Shown here: in pieces, positions 1 through 11,700 of the stretch
How positions within the stretch are numbered: position 1 is the first letter of the stretch
Layout: every line of letters begins with the position of its first letter
Assembly (NCBI GenBank): GCA_030490835.1
Contig: CM059972.1
Coordinates: 86,475,137-86,539,136, forward strand
Source of the DNA: Annona cherimola
Lineage: Eukaryota > Streptophyta > Magnoliopsida > Magnoliales > Annonaceae
DNA: 64,000 bases
Direction of reading: 5' to 3'
The notes under the pieces: model-generated
Database searches by the model: none
What the model was told of the DNA's origin: nothing
The model's input: only the letters and a program-made list of their open reading frames with translations
Translations under genes and position numbers: made by a program

Positions 1-55
1 TCAATGTGCTCAAAAGACAGGCGGCAGGCGATCATAATGCCTGACAACATATTAA

Positions 56-305
56 GGATGTGTTTGGATAAGTATAAAACTTTTCATTCTCCACAACTAT
101 CCTATTTTTTCATATCTTTCTATAAAACTACCTTATTTTTCAATTATTTCTACAAAATTACATATACCACTAATCTTTTTATTTTAAATTTATTTTCTTT
201 ACTCCTCATAAGAACTCCTATCATATTACATCATTTTCTCTTAATTCAAAAATTTTTATGCTAAAACTTTTCATCCGAAAGTTTTATCACTTCCCTAACA
301 CACCC
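56..305 (-). mobile_element. Tourist-like MITE, copy 1
   Basis: About 250 bp bounded by GGATGTGTTTGG and its imperfect inverse AACACACCC, flanked on both sides by TAA (53-55 and 306-308), the 3-bp target duplication typical of PIF/Harbinger MITEs. The interior (repeated short blocks such as CACAACTA and ATCATTT) recurs in at least ten other places in the window. It does not code. It lies just upstream of the coding-like stretch at 326. Confidence 0.75.
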
Positions 306-325
306 TAATTATATACTTGAGAGGG

Positions 326-560
326 ATGAAAATCGTGTCGGAGACGCTCAGGAGAGAACCTAGAGGCAACGAAAATTGCCTCAGCAGATTCTCCTGGAAC
401 CCTACCCTCTTATTCTCTTCCTCTTGCAAAGTCTCATCTTTGGATTCTATGAGGTTCTCTGTTGCGATCCGAACTCGGATCCCCTGAATTTCATTGATGA
501 CGAACTGGAATTACAAGGAATTTAGGGAATCAGATTCTTCTTATAAGAGGATCTTGATGA
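326..560 (+). other. Coding-like stretch, possible first exon or relic
   Basis: This is a local rise in GC content with an ATG at 326 opening a 53-codon frame that ends at a TGA near 487. The predicted peptide is rich in Ser, Arg and Lys and poor in acidic residues at its start (MKIVSETLRREP...), as expected of a transit peptide. From about 430 a second frame also reads well (…DPLNFIDDELELQGI). The next certain gene downstream on this strand is the sigma factor, whose recognised coding part begins right after an AG and appears to lack the N-terminus found in SIG6 proteins. This stretch could therefore be its first exon, separated by a 5-kb intron, or a decayed exon of something else. No donor was found that joins it convincingly. 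Confidence 0.25.
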
Positions 561-617
561 TATCTATCTAAACTACTGCCTGCAGGCTACTTGAGGACAA
601 TAACAGAGCCCTCGCCA

Positions 618-634
618 CCCCCCCCCCCCCCCCC
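618..634. repeat. Poly(C) run of 17
   Basis: Seventeen consecutive C residues, followed by short CA-rich sequence. Such a run is rare in AT-rich plant intergenic DNA and is a likely length-variable or error-prone site in the assembly. Confidence 0.9.
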
Positions 635-639
635 TCCAA

Positions 640-1040
640 AACAAAACAAAACCCCCGCTTCTCTCTATATGTGTGTACAGGATGAGTAGCATAGGCCCAA
701 TAGCCCACGTAGCGTAGGCCTAATGACACTATCATTCTTCTGCTCCTCAACTCTTGCATTCAACTTGGATACAGTTTCTTCCCTCTTTTTCTCAAGAGCC
801 CCAGAGTGGCATAATAGAGCTTGAATCTGCTAGTGAAGCTTCTTTCTTTATGCAATCCAGCTCTGTTCTTGAGCAGCAAACATTGGCCTCGGCATCCTCA
901 CTTCTCCGTTTCTTTAGCTTCGCAGCCACCAATTCAACTTTCTTCAGCTTCTTCAAAAGCTTAGACCTTCCACCCATTGATTCCCCTCCTTTGGCTTTCC
1001 TAATAATCATTCCTAGAAGCTGAGCACTGCCTTGAAGCAT
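640..1040 (-). pseudogene. Relic of a coiled-coil protein exon
   Basis: The minus strand reads as a Lys/Glu-rich coiled-coil protein in pieces. From about 1000 down it gives GGRSKLLKKLKKVELVAAKL and then KKRRSEDAEAN. After frame changes and two stops it continues as QIQALLCHSGALEKK and REETVSKLNARVEEQK near 730-830. Heptad-like spacing of Leu, Lys and Glu persists across the frame breaks, which suggests a once-real exon that has decayed. The family was not recognised. No intact start or splice sites were found. Confidence 0.35.
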
Positions 1041-2155
1041 ACGATTCCCGATAACCGGCCACAGGCCTCCTTGTCTATTCGCCCTTCAGCATTTGAAAGG
1101 AAATGAAGTGTCGCGAACGTGCATGAAACACTGAAATACATTGGATGAACACTTTCATCTCTCTTTGGAAGCATGCTTTGGCAAAACTAGGATAACCTTG
1201 TCAGCCATCATTAATCAAAATTCTTCTTCTTCCTCCTCATTAGACAATAATCAAGATGAAAACTCAAAAACTTAAGAGAAACTCCCAGGAAAGAAATTCG
1301 TCATGACCGACGTCAAATTACAAAAAAAATGAAATTCTCTCAAAACTGCAATCGTAAAAGGAATTCATTACACGGAACCAAGAACGGATCACTGACTAAG
1401 GAGAAAAATCGAATGTTTGTGGAATAAAGTGGGAAAACTTTCCTTGTCTTTTTGTCCTGGTGGGTACGTATGTTACCCCTCTTTCATGGCCATGGTAAAC
1501 GAACAGAATGCAAGTCACACATGGGGTTGAGAGATGGAGAGAGAAGATGAAGATGACAAGGTGTTTGGAAAAAGTATAGAGAGATTTTGTGTAATGAGCT
1601 TCACCGCCATGCCTCCGAAAACCAGGAAAGCAATCCAATGTGTGCCTGGAGTGTGAGGTCGCGCGTTTGGAGAGCTTGAGTTACATGCTGTCATGTCAGT
1701 TGCCAGCAATGTCTAGTTATGGAGTTGCTGGCTTCTGCCTGGATTGGAGCTGCCAACAATGTCTAATCATGGAGTTGTTGGCTATGCATTAACTGCCTTG
1801 CAACATTCTCCAGCAATGCACCAAGTGGAGCTGCCATGTCTGCTGCCTATGGCTGTCCTTGCAGCATTCTCTCTCCTTGCATTAAATATGCCATCAAATG
1901 GCTCACAGCACCTCATTTAAATGGATGGGTAGGATACGAAAATCACAAGTTAGGCAAGTTATGATATATAGTTTATGATATCAGCCCAGTTTTCTATAAC
2001 TTAAATACTTGTTTGTGAATTTGTTCAAGAATACAAATGTTTCATCATTCTGACATGAAAGTTTTTATTTGTCTAATAATAGTCATCATACTACTTATGT
2101 TGTAAAACCATATTCTATTCAAAACCATTTTACTTGGTTTATACTAATGTCTGTG
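1041..2155. other. No gene recognised
   Basis: No reading frame here has convincing codon structure. The only local pattern is a short internal repetition around 1700-1870 (variants of GTTGCTGGC...TGCCAGCAATGTC), seen about three times. This is probably old transposon sequence. Confidence 0.5.
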
Positions 2156-2159
2156 GACC

Positions 2160-4195
2160 CTCTAAAGTCACCACTTCAATTGAAAAAAATGACTTGTTAA
2201 CTTTTATTGATAACCACACATAATTATGCTGGATATACTTGATGAGCGAAAAATCTGAAGTAACAAGGTTATTTAAGGATTTTCTCAACATGATCGAAAA
2301 CCAATTCAAAACAAAAATTGGAATACTTCGTTCCAATAATGGTATGAAACATTTCAATGAAAGTTTGGGAAATTTTTCAAAAGAAACTGTATCCAACATC
2401 AATCAACTTGCCGAGATTGGCCTGAACAAAATGGAATCGCTGAAAGAAATGCTATCATGTTTTCAACAAATGTTCCAAAATATCTATGTAGCAAGGCTAT
2501 TTTAGTAGTATCTAACTTAATAGGATGTCCACTCGAATTTTAACATACATAACACCTTTGGAATGTCTAAAATTTCTCTCTTAAGTCTAGAATACAATTT
2601 GGTCTACCACTTGGGGTATTTAGTTGCACTATTTTTGCATACATACTTGGTAATTTCATACCCAAACTGGACCTTGAGTAGAAAATTGTGTTTTTGAAAG
2701 ATATTCACTAAATAAAAAGGTACAAATGTTACAACCCTATAACAAAAAACGCATGTCAGCATGGATGCCATGTTTTTTGAAAATGAACCATGTTTCAAAA
2801 ATTTTCTTCAGGTAGAGAGAAAAGAAGGAAGATAATTTTTGAAATGCAGTTTTTCTGCTTGGCATAATTCTTGAACAAACTTTAGCTAATACAATCAAGT
2901 CCAACTTAGCTAAACATAATTGATTCACAATTAGGGGGAGAGACTTAAAAAACATTAATCCTAAGGTTCAGATTTATACTAGGAGAAAAATCATACAAAG
3001 GAGAGGACCTACCGATCACACTAGCACAATGTCTATTTGAATCTCAGAGTGACGAGCTTGTGAATTCTCCAATTAACTCCTCCGTTCCTAATAAGCCTTT
3101 AGATTGTTAACTGGGGCATAGCCTGCTAGTGTCACATCTTGGTTTGCATGCTGGTGTTCAAATCCTCCTGGGAGTGTCGTCTCCTCTCCCCCTTGATGTA
3201 ATAAAAAAAGTCTTTAGATATTGATGTGCCTATAGCTCTTAGGAATAGGTGTTTGTTCTTGTGCCAGTCATCTTTTTGCAAAATACTTGTCCTCCAAAAT
3301 CTCTCAAATTAATCATAAAATCTTTACTTCTGGAATTTGTCACCTCTTTATTCCAAGCAACATACTGGAAACTTCAAATTGATCAGAATTGGAACCTCAG
3401 TACACCTTGTTTTACTTGGTGGGATGGATCTACTAAGTTGCAAAGTAGCCAAAACACCAATTGAAGCAAATCTCAATTTACAACCTGCTAAAGTTGAAGG
3501 AATTGTTGATAGGGAAAAATATTAGAATCTTATTGGTAGGCTGATTTACTTATCACATATGTGACCTACATTGCATGCTCTGTATGGTAAGCTAGTTTAT
3601 ACATTCGCAAGGTCCTAAGCATTTTGAAGCCATGTATAGGATCTTGAAGTATGTGAAAGTGACTCTTGGAAGAGGGCTATTGTTCAAAAAACGCAGACAT
3701 CTGCAAATTGAAGTCTACACAGATGTTGATTAGGTTGGCAATATTATGAACAGAAGATCAACTTTAGGTTATTGTGTTTTTCTTGGAGAAAATCTTGTCA
3801 CTTGGTAAAGTAACAAGAGTAACAAACAGAATGTGGTAGCAAGGAGTATCCTTGAAGTTGTGTTCAGATTAGTTGCTCACGGAATTTGTGAAGTTACATG
3901 AATCAAAAGGTTATTAAAATAATTAATTGCGTTTACCTCAACTCCTATAAAAGTGTGTTACAAAGCTGCCATCTCCATTGCCCACTATCTGGTGCTTCAT
4001 GACAAAACAAAGCACGTGGAAGTTGACAAACACTTCATCAAAGAAAAGCTTAATAACAAGTTGATTTGTATGACATACGTCAGAACTAGCAGTCAAATTG
4101 CTGTTGTGCTCATAAAGGGACTGCATAAAAGACAATTTGAAAAATTGATATTCAAGCTATCCATGGAAGATATCTTCAGACCAACTTGAAGGGGA
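2160..4195 (+). pseudogene. Decayed Ty1/Copia retrotransposon, pol 3' part
   Basis: The integrase core is readable at 2239-2505: EKSEVTRLFKDFLNMIE, then GILRSNNGMKHFNESLGNF, then the remnant of the QQNGIAERKNR stretch in another frame. RNase H-type sequence follows in several frames from about 3340 (DREKY..LIGRLIYLSH..PT). The Copia C-terminal signature KHVEVDKHFIKEKL is at about 4015-4060, and a purine-rich tract TTGAAGGGGAGTG at 4187-4199 is the likely polypurine tract. Many stops and frameshifts show it is dead. The reverse-transcriptase core is mostly missing, and a SINE sits at 3105. LTR limits could not be set. Confidence 0.75.
3105..3212 (+). repeat. tRNA-derived SINE
   Basis: A tRNA-like head with a box B match GTTCAAATCC (3156-3165) and a degenerate box A about 40 bp upstream (CATAGCCTGCTAGTG) is followed by a pyrimidine-rich body. 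It ends TGATGTAATAAAAAAAG, the short A-rich tail seen in plant SINEs. It lies inside the Copia remnant, so it is younger than that element. Confidence 0.55.
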
Positions 4196-5735
4196 GTGCG
4201 GGAGGTTTAGCTATTAATGTTACCAAATTATTAGTTTTTTTAATTCTTATAGTTGTGTATTAACATGATAGGTTATATAGTTGGCTATAACTATGTATAG
4301 TCGTATGATTAAGTATAGTTGTGTATAGGGGTGAGAAACAGGGTAAGTTATATTGGGTCAAGGTTGACCAACCCTATGCTTAATATTTTATACTCGGCCA
4401 AGACAATACTTTAGTGGGTCTTGGGTCAAATATCGGGTTAGTCTTACGTTGGCAATTTAGTTTGAAAATGCTGGTCAAGTGTGATAGTTTTAAGGATTTG
4501 TACAGCTATTAAATATAAAAACTACGTCTATATTAAGTTTAATGCTTCAACATATGACTAATTGGTGAAAGCGAAACACTATTAACTATAGCAAAACATT
4601 ATTAAACAAAGATATTGTAACAAATTTATTAAAACAAGTTAATGAAGTATAAGTTATTGAAAATTCCATTCGCAATTCGAACTAGTAACCCGGGTTGAAA
4701 ATTCGGATCAATTTTGAAATTTTTGGTTTTTTAAATACTTATTTAGTTTAAATATTATTTAAATTAAGTTATATGTTAATTTGTTACTATAGATAATTTT
4801 TATAGTTAATCGTAAATAAAAAAAAAGTTTTGAGAGAAAATGAGAATAAGATAAAACATATGCTTATATTTTTAATAAATGAATATATGTGGGGTGAGCC
4901 TATTTGGTTGGGAAATGGTTGATCATCATCGACCTTATTTTCGAATGTACATAAAAAAATTTCAACCCATTACTATCCAGGGTCATGAAAATATAGTTTA
5001 ACCTGGTAAAAAATTCGGTTTTGGGATGGAGGGCTGGGTTTTGGAATGACTTAAATTGATTCTATTAAAAAAAGAAAAGCCCTTTTTATCATGTGCTTAG
5101 GCTTGTGTGTTTTGTCTATTGGTGCCTGAGTAAAGTGGTGCCCATTGTGAGTGGTTTGGGCACACACGTTGTGCCTTCATGGGCTTCAGGCCTAGGCATT
5201 CACCTTGGCGTGCCTTTGACAATTACGCATATGATGGTGAGTATTGATTCTTAACACTAACAATGTCCAATGTTATCTAAGACTATTTTAAATAAAAATC
5301 TTCTAAAATCATCATCTGGCAGGTAATATTCTAATTGTTTTGATTCCGAAGTACCATTATCTATAAATCACGAACTCTTCAAGCCTAGAATCAATGCGGG
5401 ACTTCATGCCCATGTTACCACTCCTCGGTCACATTTTGGACCAAAAATGAGACAGTGGACAAATAACACAAATGGGCGGACAAACACTAATTGGGCTTGG
5501 ATTTGGCTCTAAAACCATGTTGAAATGGGCCAGTTCTTTCCCATGATGTCTTGCCTAGATAAACTAATAACTCTTCATATCTCTAATCAAAGTGGGACTT
5601 CATTCGGTCAAAATTATTTAAATAAACAGTGGGTGTTATTAATGTATCTAGATGTTGGTATGTCAGAATTGCCATAATTTTGATGTGATGCTGTCTGTCA
5701 TGTGACCATGTTTTCCCATCAATGGTATTTTCTAG
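4196..5735. other. Repeat-like intergenic sequence upstream of the sigma factor
   Basis: AT-rich DNA with no supported gene. Around 4325-5050 it has the look of a decayed hAT-like element (GGGGTGAGAAACAGGG at one end). From 5110-5220 there is a TGGGC/GCCT-rich stretch, and 5390-5560 reads like other low-copy repeats. Immediately before 5736 the sequence TTTTCTAG is a good splice acceptor, which is why an upstream first exon of the sigma gene is suspected. Confidence 0.4.
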
Positions 5736-8700
5736 ATGGTGCAGTCTTGGTCACATTCCATAGTTCAGCCTTCAAACCGATGCTTAGAGATAGTCTTGCT
5801 TTCTGAGCCAAGGGATCATGTTAGCCACAGAGCTAGCTTTTCAAAAAAATTCTCCCCACAGGGTGCTTTGCCTTTCTGCTGCAGATTGCCTTCCTCACTC
5901 AGACAGGATCCACTATTGTTTCCTTCCTTGTTGGACAAAATAAGAACAGATATGGATGAACTCCTGGACTTTGAATCAAATGAGGAGGCTTACAACAGGT
6001 CAAATCTTTTGAGTCAGAGAGCAGTACTGGCATCACAATCAGCAACATCTGTAGCAAAAGAGTCCAATTATTTTCCCGCTACGCCTGATGTCTCCCACTT
6101 GCAGAGGTCTGCTCTGCTACTTATTTTCTTTCTTTATTTTTGGTCTGCTCTGCTACTTATTTTATTTCTTTATTTTTTATGACCCCATGCTTATTAATTT
6201 TGACTAGTTTATTGAATTTTTGGTACAGTTTATTTCCTACAGAATTGGATGTTGACGTTCGTGTGGAGAACAAACCTGTGGTGAAGTCGAGGCGGCTAAT
6301 GCAGAGGAAATTGAAAAAACGTAAGGTTTCAGAAAAACTAAAAGATGTTACAACCAAGGTTTCTAGCTTCAGGGCAACTTACCGTGAGGAGAAAGTAAAC
6401 TATGATGACTTTCATCTGAATGGTCCCTTTATATCACCTATTTCAAGCCCGGAAACAAAGCAAATTCTGACTGGAAAAGAGGAACATGATTTGTTCATTC
6501 AAATACAGGCATGTACTAGATTGATTTCATATGGATAATTTTATCATATGCTTATCTTGTTTTAAGATGGTGCTGCTGCTGTTAAATAGGAATTGATGAA
6601 ATTAGAGAAGGTTAAAAGTAGACTTCATTCACAATTTGGTCGTGAACCAACACTAGCTGAATGGGCTAAAGCTTTAGGAATGAGTTGCCGAGATCTAAGG
6701 TCATACCTATGTTCTGGTAATAGCAGCCGGGAGAAGCTGATTATGGCCAATTTCCGCTTTGTGTTTCATGTGGCCAAGCAATACCGAGGGCGAGGTTTAA
6801 ACCTTCAAGATTTGCTTCAGGTGAGTATTGGAATTATTATCTGTGATTTCTGAAGTATTATTATTATTATTTTTTTCTCATATTGGTGGTCTTATGATAC
6901 TCGAATGGATTTTCAATGTATCAAATGGCTATTTCTCTCCCAAGTGAAATTTATAACAAATCTTAAGATACTCTGCTTGGTTAATTAAGTCTTAACTTTG
7001 AGGTATGTCTGATAAATGGTGTTTGACATGCATTCCATAAGAAAGAAAAAATTACCAGAAAATGCTGGTTATTAATTTGTATTGACTGATGCATATATGC
7101 ATTGTGTATGTTATTAAGGAAACTTATGGACTGGTAGTAAGCCATGATCACTCAATGTTTTTGGGATCAACAATCGCGATATCACTAGCAGACATGGTAA
7201 TTTTTACTGAAAATGAGTGGCAGTGATGTGATATGGGCTTTTTAAATAATAAAATTGCTTAGAAAATACCTAAAATTGCAAACCTATCATTTTTCACAGC
7301 ACTAGAGTGGTAGAACAAGCTATGATGTATTACTCTTGGATAGGGCCCAGGTAACTGTGTGAACGCTATATATTGACATGGTCTTAAGTATCAAGGTGAA
7401 TTAGACTTCTTTTTTCTTTTTCATTTTTTTTTTAAAAAGAAGTACCAAGGTGAATTCCAGAGCCCAAAGACTCACAAGGTGGGAAAGGAAGGAGAAGGAG
7501 AAAAAAAAAGTTCACACAAACTAGTGTTTTGAAGAGCAAACTGGATTGGGCTATTAGATTGGTTCGGGTGCGAGCTATTGGTCAGTCTAGTTACGGTTTC
7601 GGTTCAATAGTTTTAGCAATTAAAACTTCGTCCACCCCTTCAATTTTGCTGCCACTACTCCTGAACTGAGTGGCTGATACTCTCTCCTGTGTGTCCACTC
7701 TCCTTTCCAGCTGTAATATGGGGGGGAAGAGAAGTGAGACCTAATGATTGATTTACAGTATATTTGGAAGTGATAAAACTTTTGGATGAAAAGTTTTTGA
7801 TGCATAAGTTTTTGATATAATATAAAAGAATGTGATGTGATAGGGGTAATGATGGAGAGTAAAAAGAATAATGTTAAAATAGATAGGTTAGTTATATGGG
7901 TAGTTGTGTAAAAATGATTGAAAAATAAGGTAGTTGTATAGAAAGATGTGATGAAATGACTACAAAATAGAGTAGTTGCGGATAGTGAAAAGTTTTAGAT
8001 TAAAAAGTTTTAATTTGATAAGTTTTATGGCTATCGAAATGCACCTTAATATTAGATAGGCAACTGTACTATGATAGTTTGGGAGGACACTTTGAAGCAC
8101 CACACGTTCAATGACTTTTAATGTGATAAAAAGCAGATTAAGGGTTTGTTTGGTAATAAGGAAAGGAACGGAAATCCTTTTTTACATTTCTTAAAAAATT
8201 TTAATTGAAATGACATTTGTCTACTGGTAGATCTCAATGCTTGATGTTTGATCTGCTAAGATCGAGGTGACAGAGGAAAATGGGTAGAGCATGCGATGTG
8301 GGGCACAAAGAAGCTTTTTATTATTTAGGGTTTTTATTTGGAAATGTTGTTTTTTAAGGGATTTAGTATCATTAGTTCAAATAATGGTTTTGATTGTTTT
8401 ACGGTTTTTTGTTTCTAATTTTGAGTTACTTCTTAGTTGACTAGTTTACTTGGCTCGCAAGTTTGCTCGTTGTATAGGTTTTCATTTTCTTATTATTTAA
8501 GTTATCTTTTCTTATAAATATGGTTATTTGGTTACTTTGTCAGATAATTTATTTTAATAATGGAATGAGATATTTGTTTCCCTAAAATTCTCTACTTCTT
8601 TTCTCTCATCTCTAATTCTTCTAATTCTTGTTCTTTTGTCCTTTCTCTCTCCTAATTCATCTGTGATTTTTTCCATTTCTTCTATCCTTACCATATTAAG

Positions 8701-11700
8701 AGGACCTTTACTTTTTCTTCCAAAGTCTTCCTTTTTATGGATTTAGGGCATCTTGTCCTACATCAACTCGGTGCCAGAGCGAATTCTGGTGAATTTTTAA
8801 GTCTGTCATCCACTGGTTTCAGAACTTTTCTGTCCACTAGAATCTGTTGCTATGTACAAAGACATGCATCTGTCCTGTTGCGCGACAACTTGTTCTAGTT
8901 TCAGCAGCGTACAAGGAAGAAAATACCTTTGGGCAATTGCAGTGGGTTGGAACCCACCTTTCCATTCCAACTTTCACCACAGTCTGCTGTTAACACCAAA
9001 GTTTCAGAAATTGCAAAAACCACCTGCTGATTCTGAAATTTGCAAAAAGCCACATTAGTATTTAAAAAATTGCAGAAATTCCAGCGGCTTCCAAAAGATT
9101 GCAAAATATTTTTCTGAGGATCAGAAATTTGCAACTTTGGTGATAAAGTCTTGGTTGACTAAGAAGATATCATTCCATCGTGTTGGATTACTCTATTACT
9201 TTCAACTGAGTTGAAGAAAGTTCGTTGCAAAATTCACAGACGAGTTTTTTCCAAGTCATGAAGAATGATGCAGGGCACAAAGAAGCTTTCATATATTGGA
9301 TTTATTTTGTTCAAGATTTTTATTTGGAAGTTTTGTTATTTTAGGGATACAGTGTTATTAGTCCAAATAATGGTTTAAATTGTTTTAGGGTATTTGTTTC
9401 TATTTTGCGTCATTAATTGACAAGTTGGTCCACAAATTTGATTGTTGCATAGGTATTTGTTTTATTATTGCTAATCTTTTCTTATATATAGGATAATTTA
9501 GATTCTATGTAAGACAATTTATTTTGGTAATGGAATGAGATCCTTGTTTCTCTAAAATTCTTTACTTCTCTTCTTCTTTTCTCAGTCTTAATTCCTCTAA
9601 TTTCTTCGTAATTCTTCTAATTTCTTTCCCTTTGTTCGCTTCTCATCCCCTTGATAGTTTTTTTTTCCCCTCTTTCTTTTATGTTTTTCTTTACTTGTCC
9701 TACGTCTTGTCTATTTCTTTGAGTCTTTCTTTAGTCTTGTTTCGCTCTTCTAATTCATCTGTGATTTCTGCCATTTCTTCTTTTCTTACCCTATTGCAAA
9801 GATCTTCCCTCTTTCTTCCAAAGTCTTCCTTTTTTGTTGATTTAGGGTTATCTTGTCCTACATCAATATGAGATGAGGTTGTAGAGATAGAGAATATTTT
9901 GCTAACCCCAATTTCATTTCCAGTTATGACTCATACATATATGGAACCTTGAATAAATTAGGGAGAGATTTGTATCATCAATGAAAGACATATAAGGTCT
10001 TGTCACGTAGTCTAAGTGCTTTATATTTTATTTATACAAATAACTCTAGCATGGAGCCTTCCTGTCATCTCCATCTTGATCTTCTTTTTCTGCTTCATTG
10101 ATCTCATATTGTTGATACTTTTTTTGCCCTATCTATTCATGTCAGTCCATAGTCTCCTTATCATTGATCCACTGTTCTTTCCACTTTTTCATTCTTCCCT
10201 ATGTCGCTGATCCATAGTTATTACTGCTCCATGGCCTTCTGTATGTACTAGCTGTTCTTCATTGTGTCACCAATCCCTCTTGCTCTGGCGTTGCTTTTTG
10301 TCTTCTAGGTGGACTACTTGTCACCGTGGGCTATGTGGCATATGGGCTTCATTTTTCCTCAGTTGTTCCTATTCTGTGCAGTAGTTTATTTTCCTCCACT
10401 CTTCTGTGTAAGTCTTGTGAGTTGGTGACCATTAAGGAAAATTTTGAAATTTCTCCATTCCCCATCCAAGTTCCTATTTCTGAATGCATAACAATCATAT
10501 TTTTTTTCATTATTACCTCTATTTTTCATCTCGTAATGGCCAATATAGCATTTGACATATACCTACCACAACCGCTCTGCTTTTCCAATTTTCCTTTCCT
10601 TTGCAATTACAAATTTCGCACACTGAACAGCCCGTGTCCTGGTTAGGGGACCCACATTTCCGTGTAATTTTGTTTATGAACAATAGGACCTGGCCCATTA
10701 TGGTGCTGTACTTTAAAAACTTTGATGGATCGATTTCCTCATTGGGATGGTTGAAATTCGATAGTATTTTGTTCTTTGACTGGGCCAACCCAACTTATTG
10801 CTGAAAGAAGGAAGCATGCATGCGTTCATGTTGGCATTCACACTTGGTAAATTGGAAGGCCTAATTGTTTGAAATAATATTGAACCACCTCTGCAAATTA
10901 TGTGGATGAAATTAGCAAGATTGGGTTTTTCTTTTTCTCCTCTCTAATTTCATGAACTAAGCATGAACAAACTTTTCTCAACAGGAGGGAATTATAGGTC
11001 TTATGAAAGGCTTGGAGAGATTTGAACCCCAAGCTGGTTGCAGATTTTACTCATATGCAGTTTTGTGGATACGACAATCGATAAGGCGGGCTATTTTTTG
11101 TAAATCAAGGACAATTCGTTTAACGGTTTGACCCCTTCTTGATTCTTCTTCTTTTTTCCCCCTTTAGTTTCTCATTAAATTTCATGTTTTAATTCTATTC
11201 TCAAATATGGTGTATTTCTGTGGTTCTATTTCCACTTACCTGTCCAAAAAGGTGCTTATCTTATTTCTACTCAGAACTGAATGTGATGGAGAATGGCCTA
11301 TGGTTTATTTGGCATTGTCTTGAAATTAAGGTTTGTTACTTTAAAGTTTAGTTTATTTAGGTTGCTTTAGGATGCTTATTTCTATTTTGAGTTTTTTCTT
11401 AGTTTGCAAGTTTACTTATGGCTCAAATATGCTTTGTTTGCAAGTGTTCTTGTTGCATAGGCTTTCATATATTTTAGGTGTGTTGGCTACAGCCAAAACT
11501 TCTCAAACTAAAACTTTTCACTCTCCACAACTATTTTATTTTTTAATCATTTCTTTACATTTTCCTATACAACTACCTTACTTTTCAATCATTTCTATGC
11601 AACTAACCATGCAACGAACTTGTCTATTTTAACTTTATTCTTTTTACTAATCATTGCCCCTATCATATCAAATCATTTTACACAATTTCAAAAACTTTTA

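Larger units (their letters stand above)
6821..10984 (+). other. Sigma-factor intron 3 (4.2 kb)
   Basis: The donor is CAG/GTGAGT at 6821 and the acceptor AACAG at 10984. It holds a decayed MITE (7756-8045) and an LTR-element pair (8292-9865). From 9866 to 10984 there is pyrimidine-rich sequence without a recognised gene; short open frames there have no family resemblance and are read as chance. Confidence 0.8.

Noticed and set aside
1396..1709. Two overlapping minus-strand frames (80 and 64 codons)
   Set aside because: Different frames over the same bases, no recognisable domain, no splice support.
10326..10788. Overlapping frames on both strands (106 and 89 codons)
   Set aside because: Inside a sigma intron, antisense to each other, hydrophobic low-complexity, no recognised domain.
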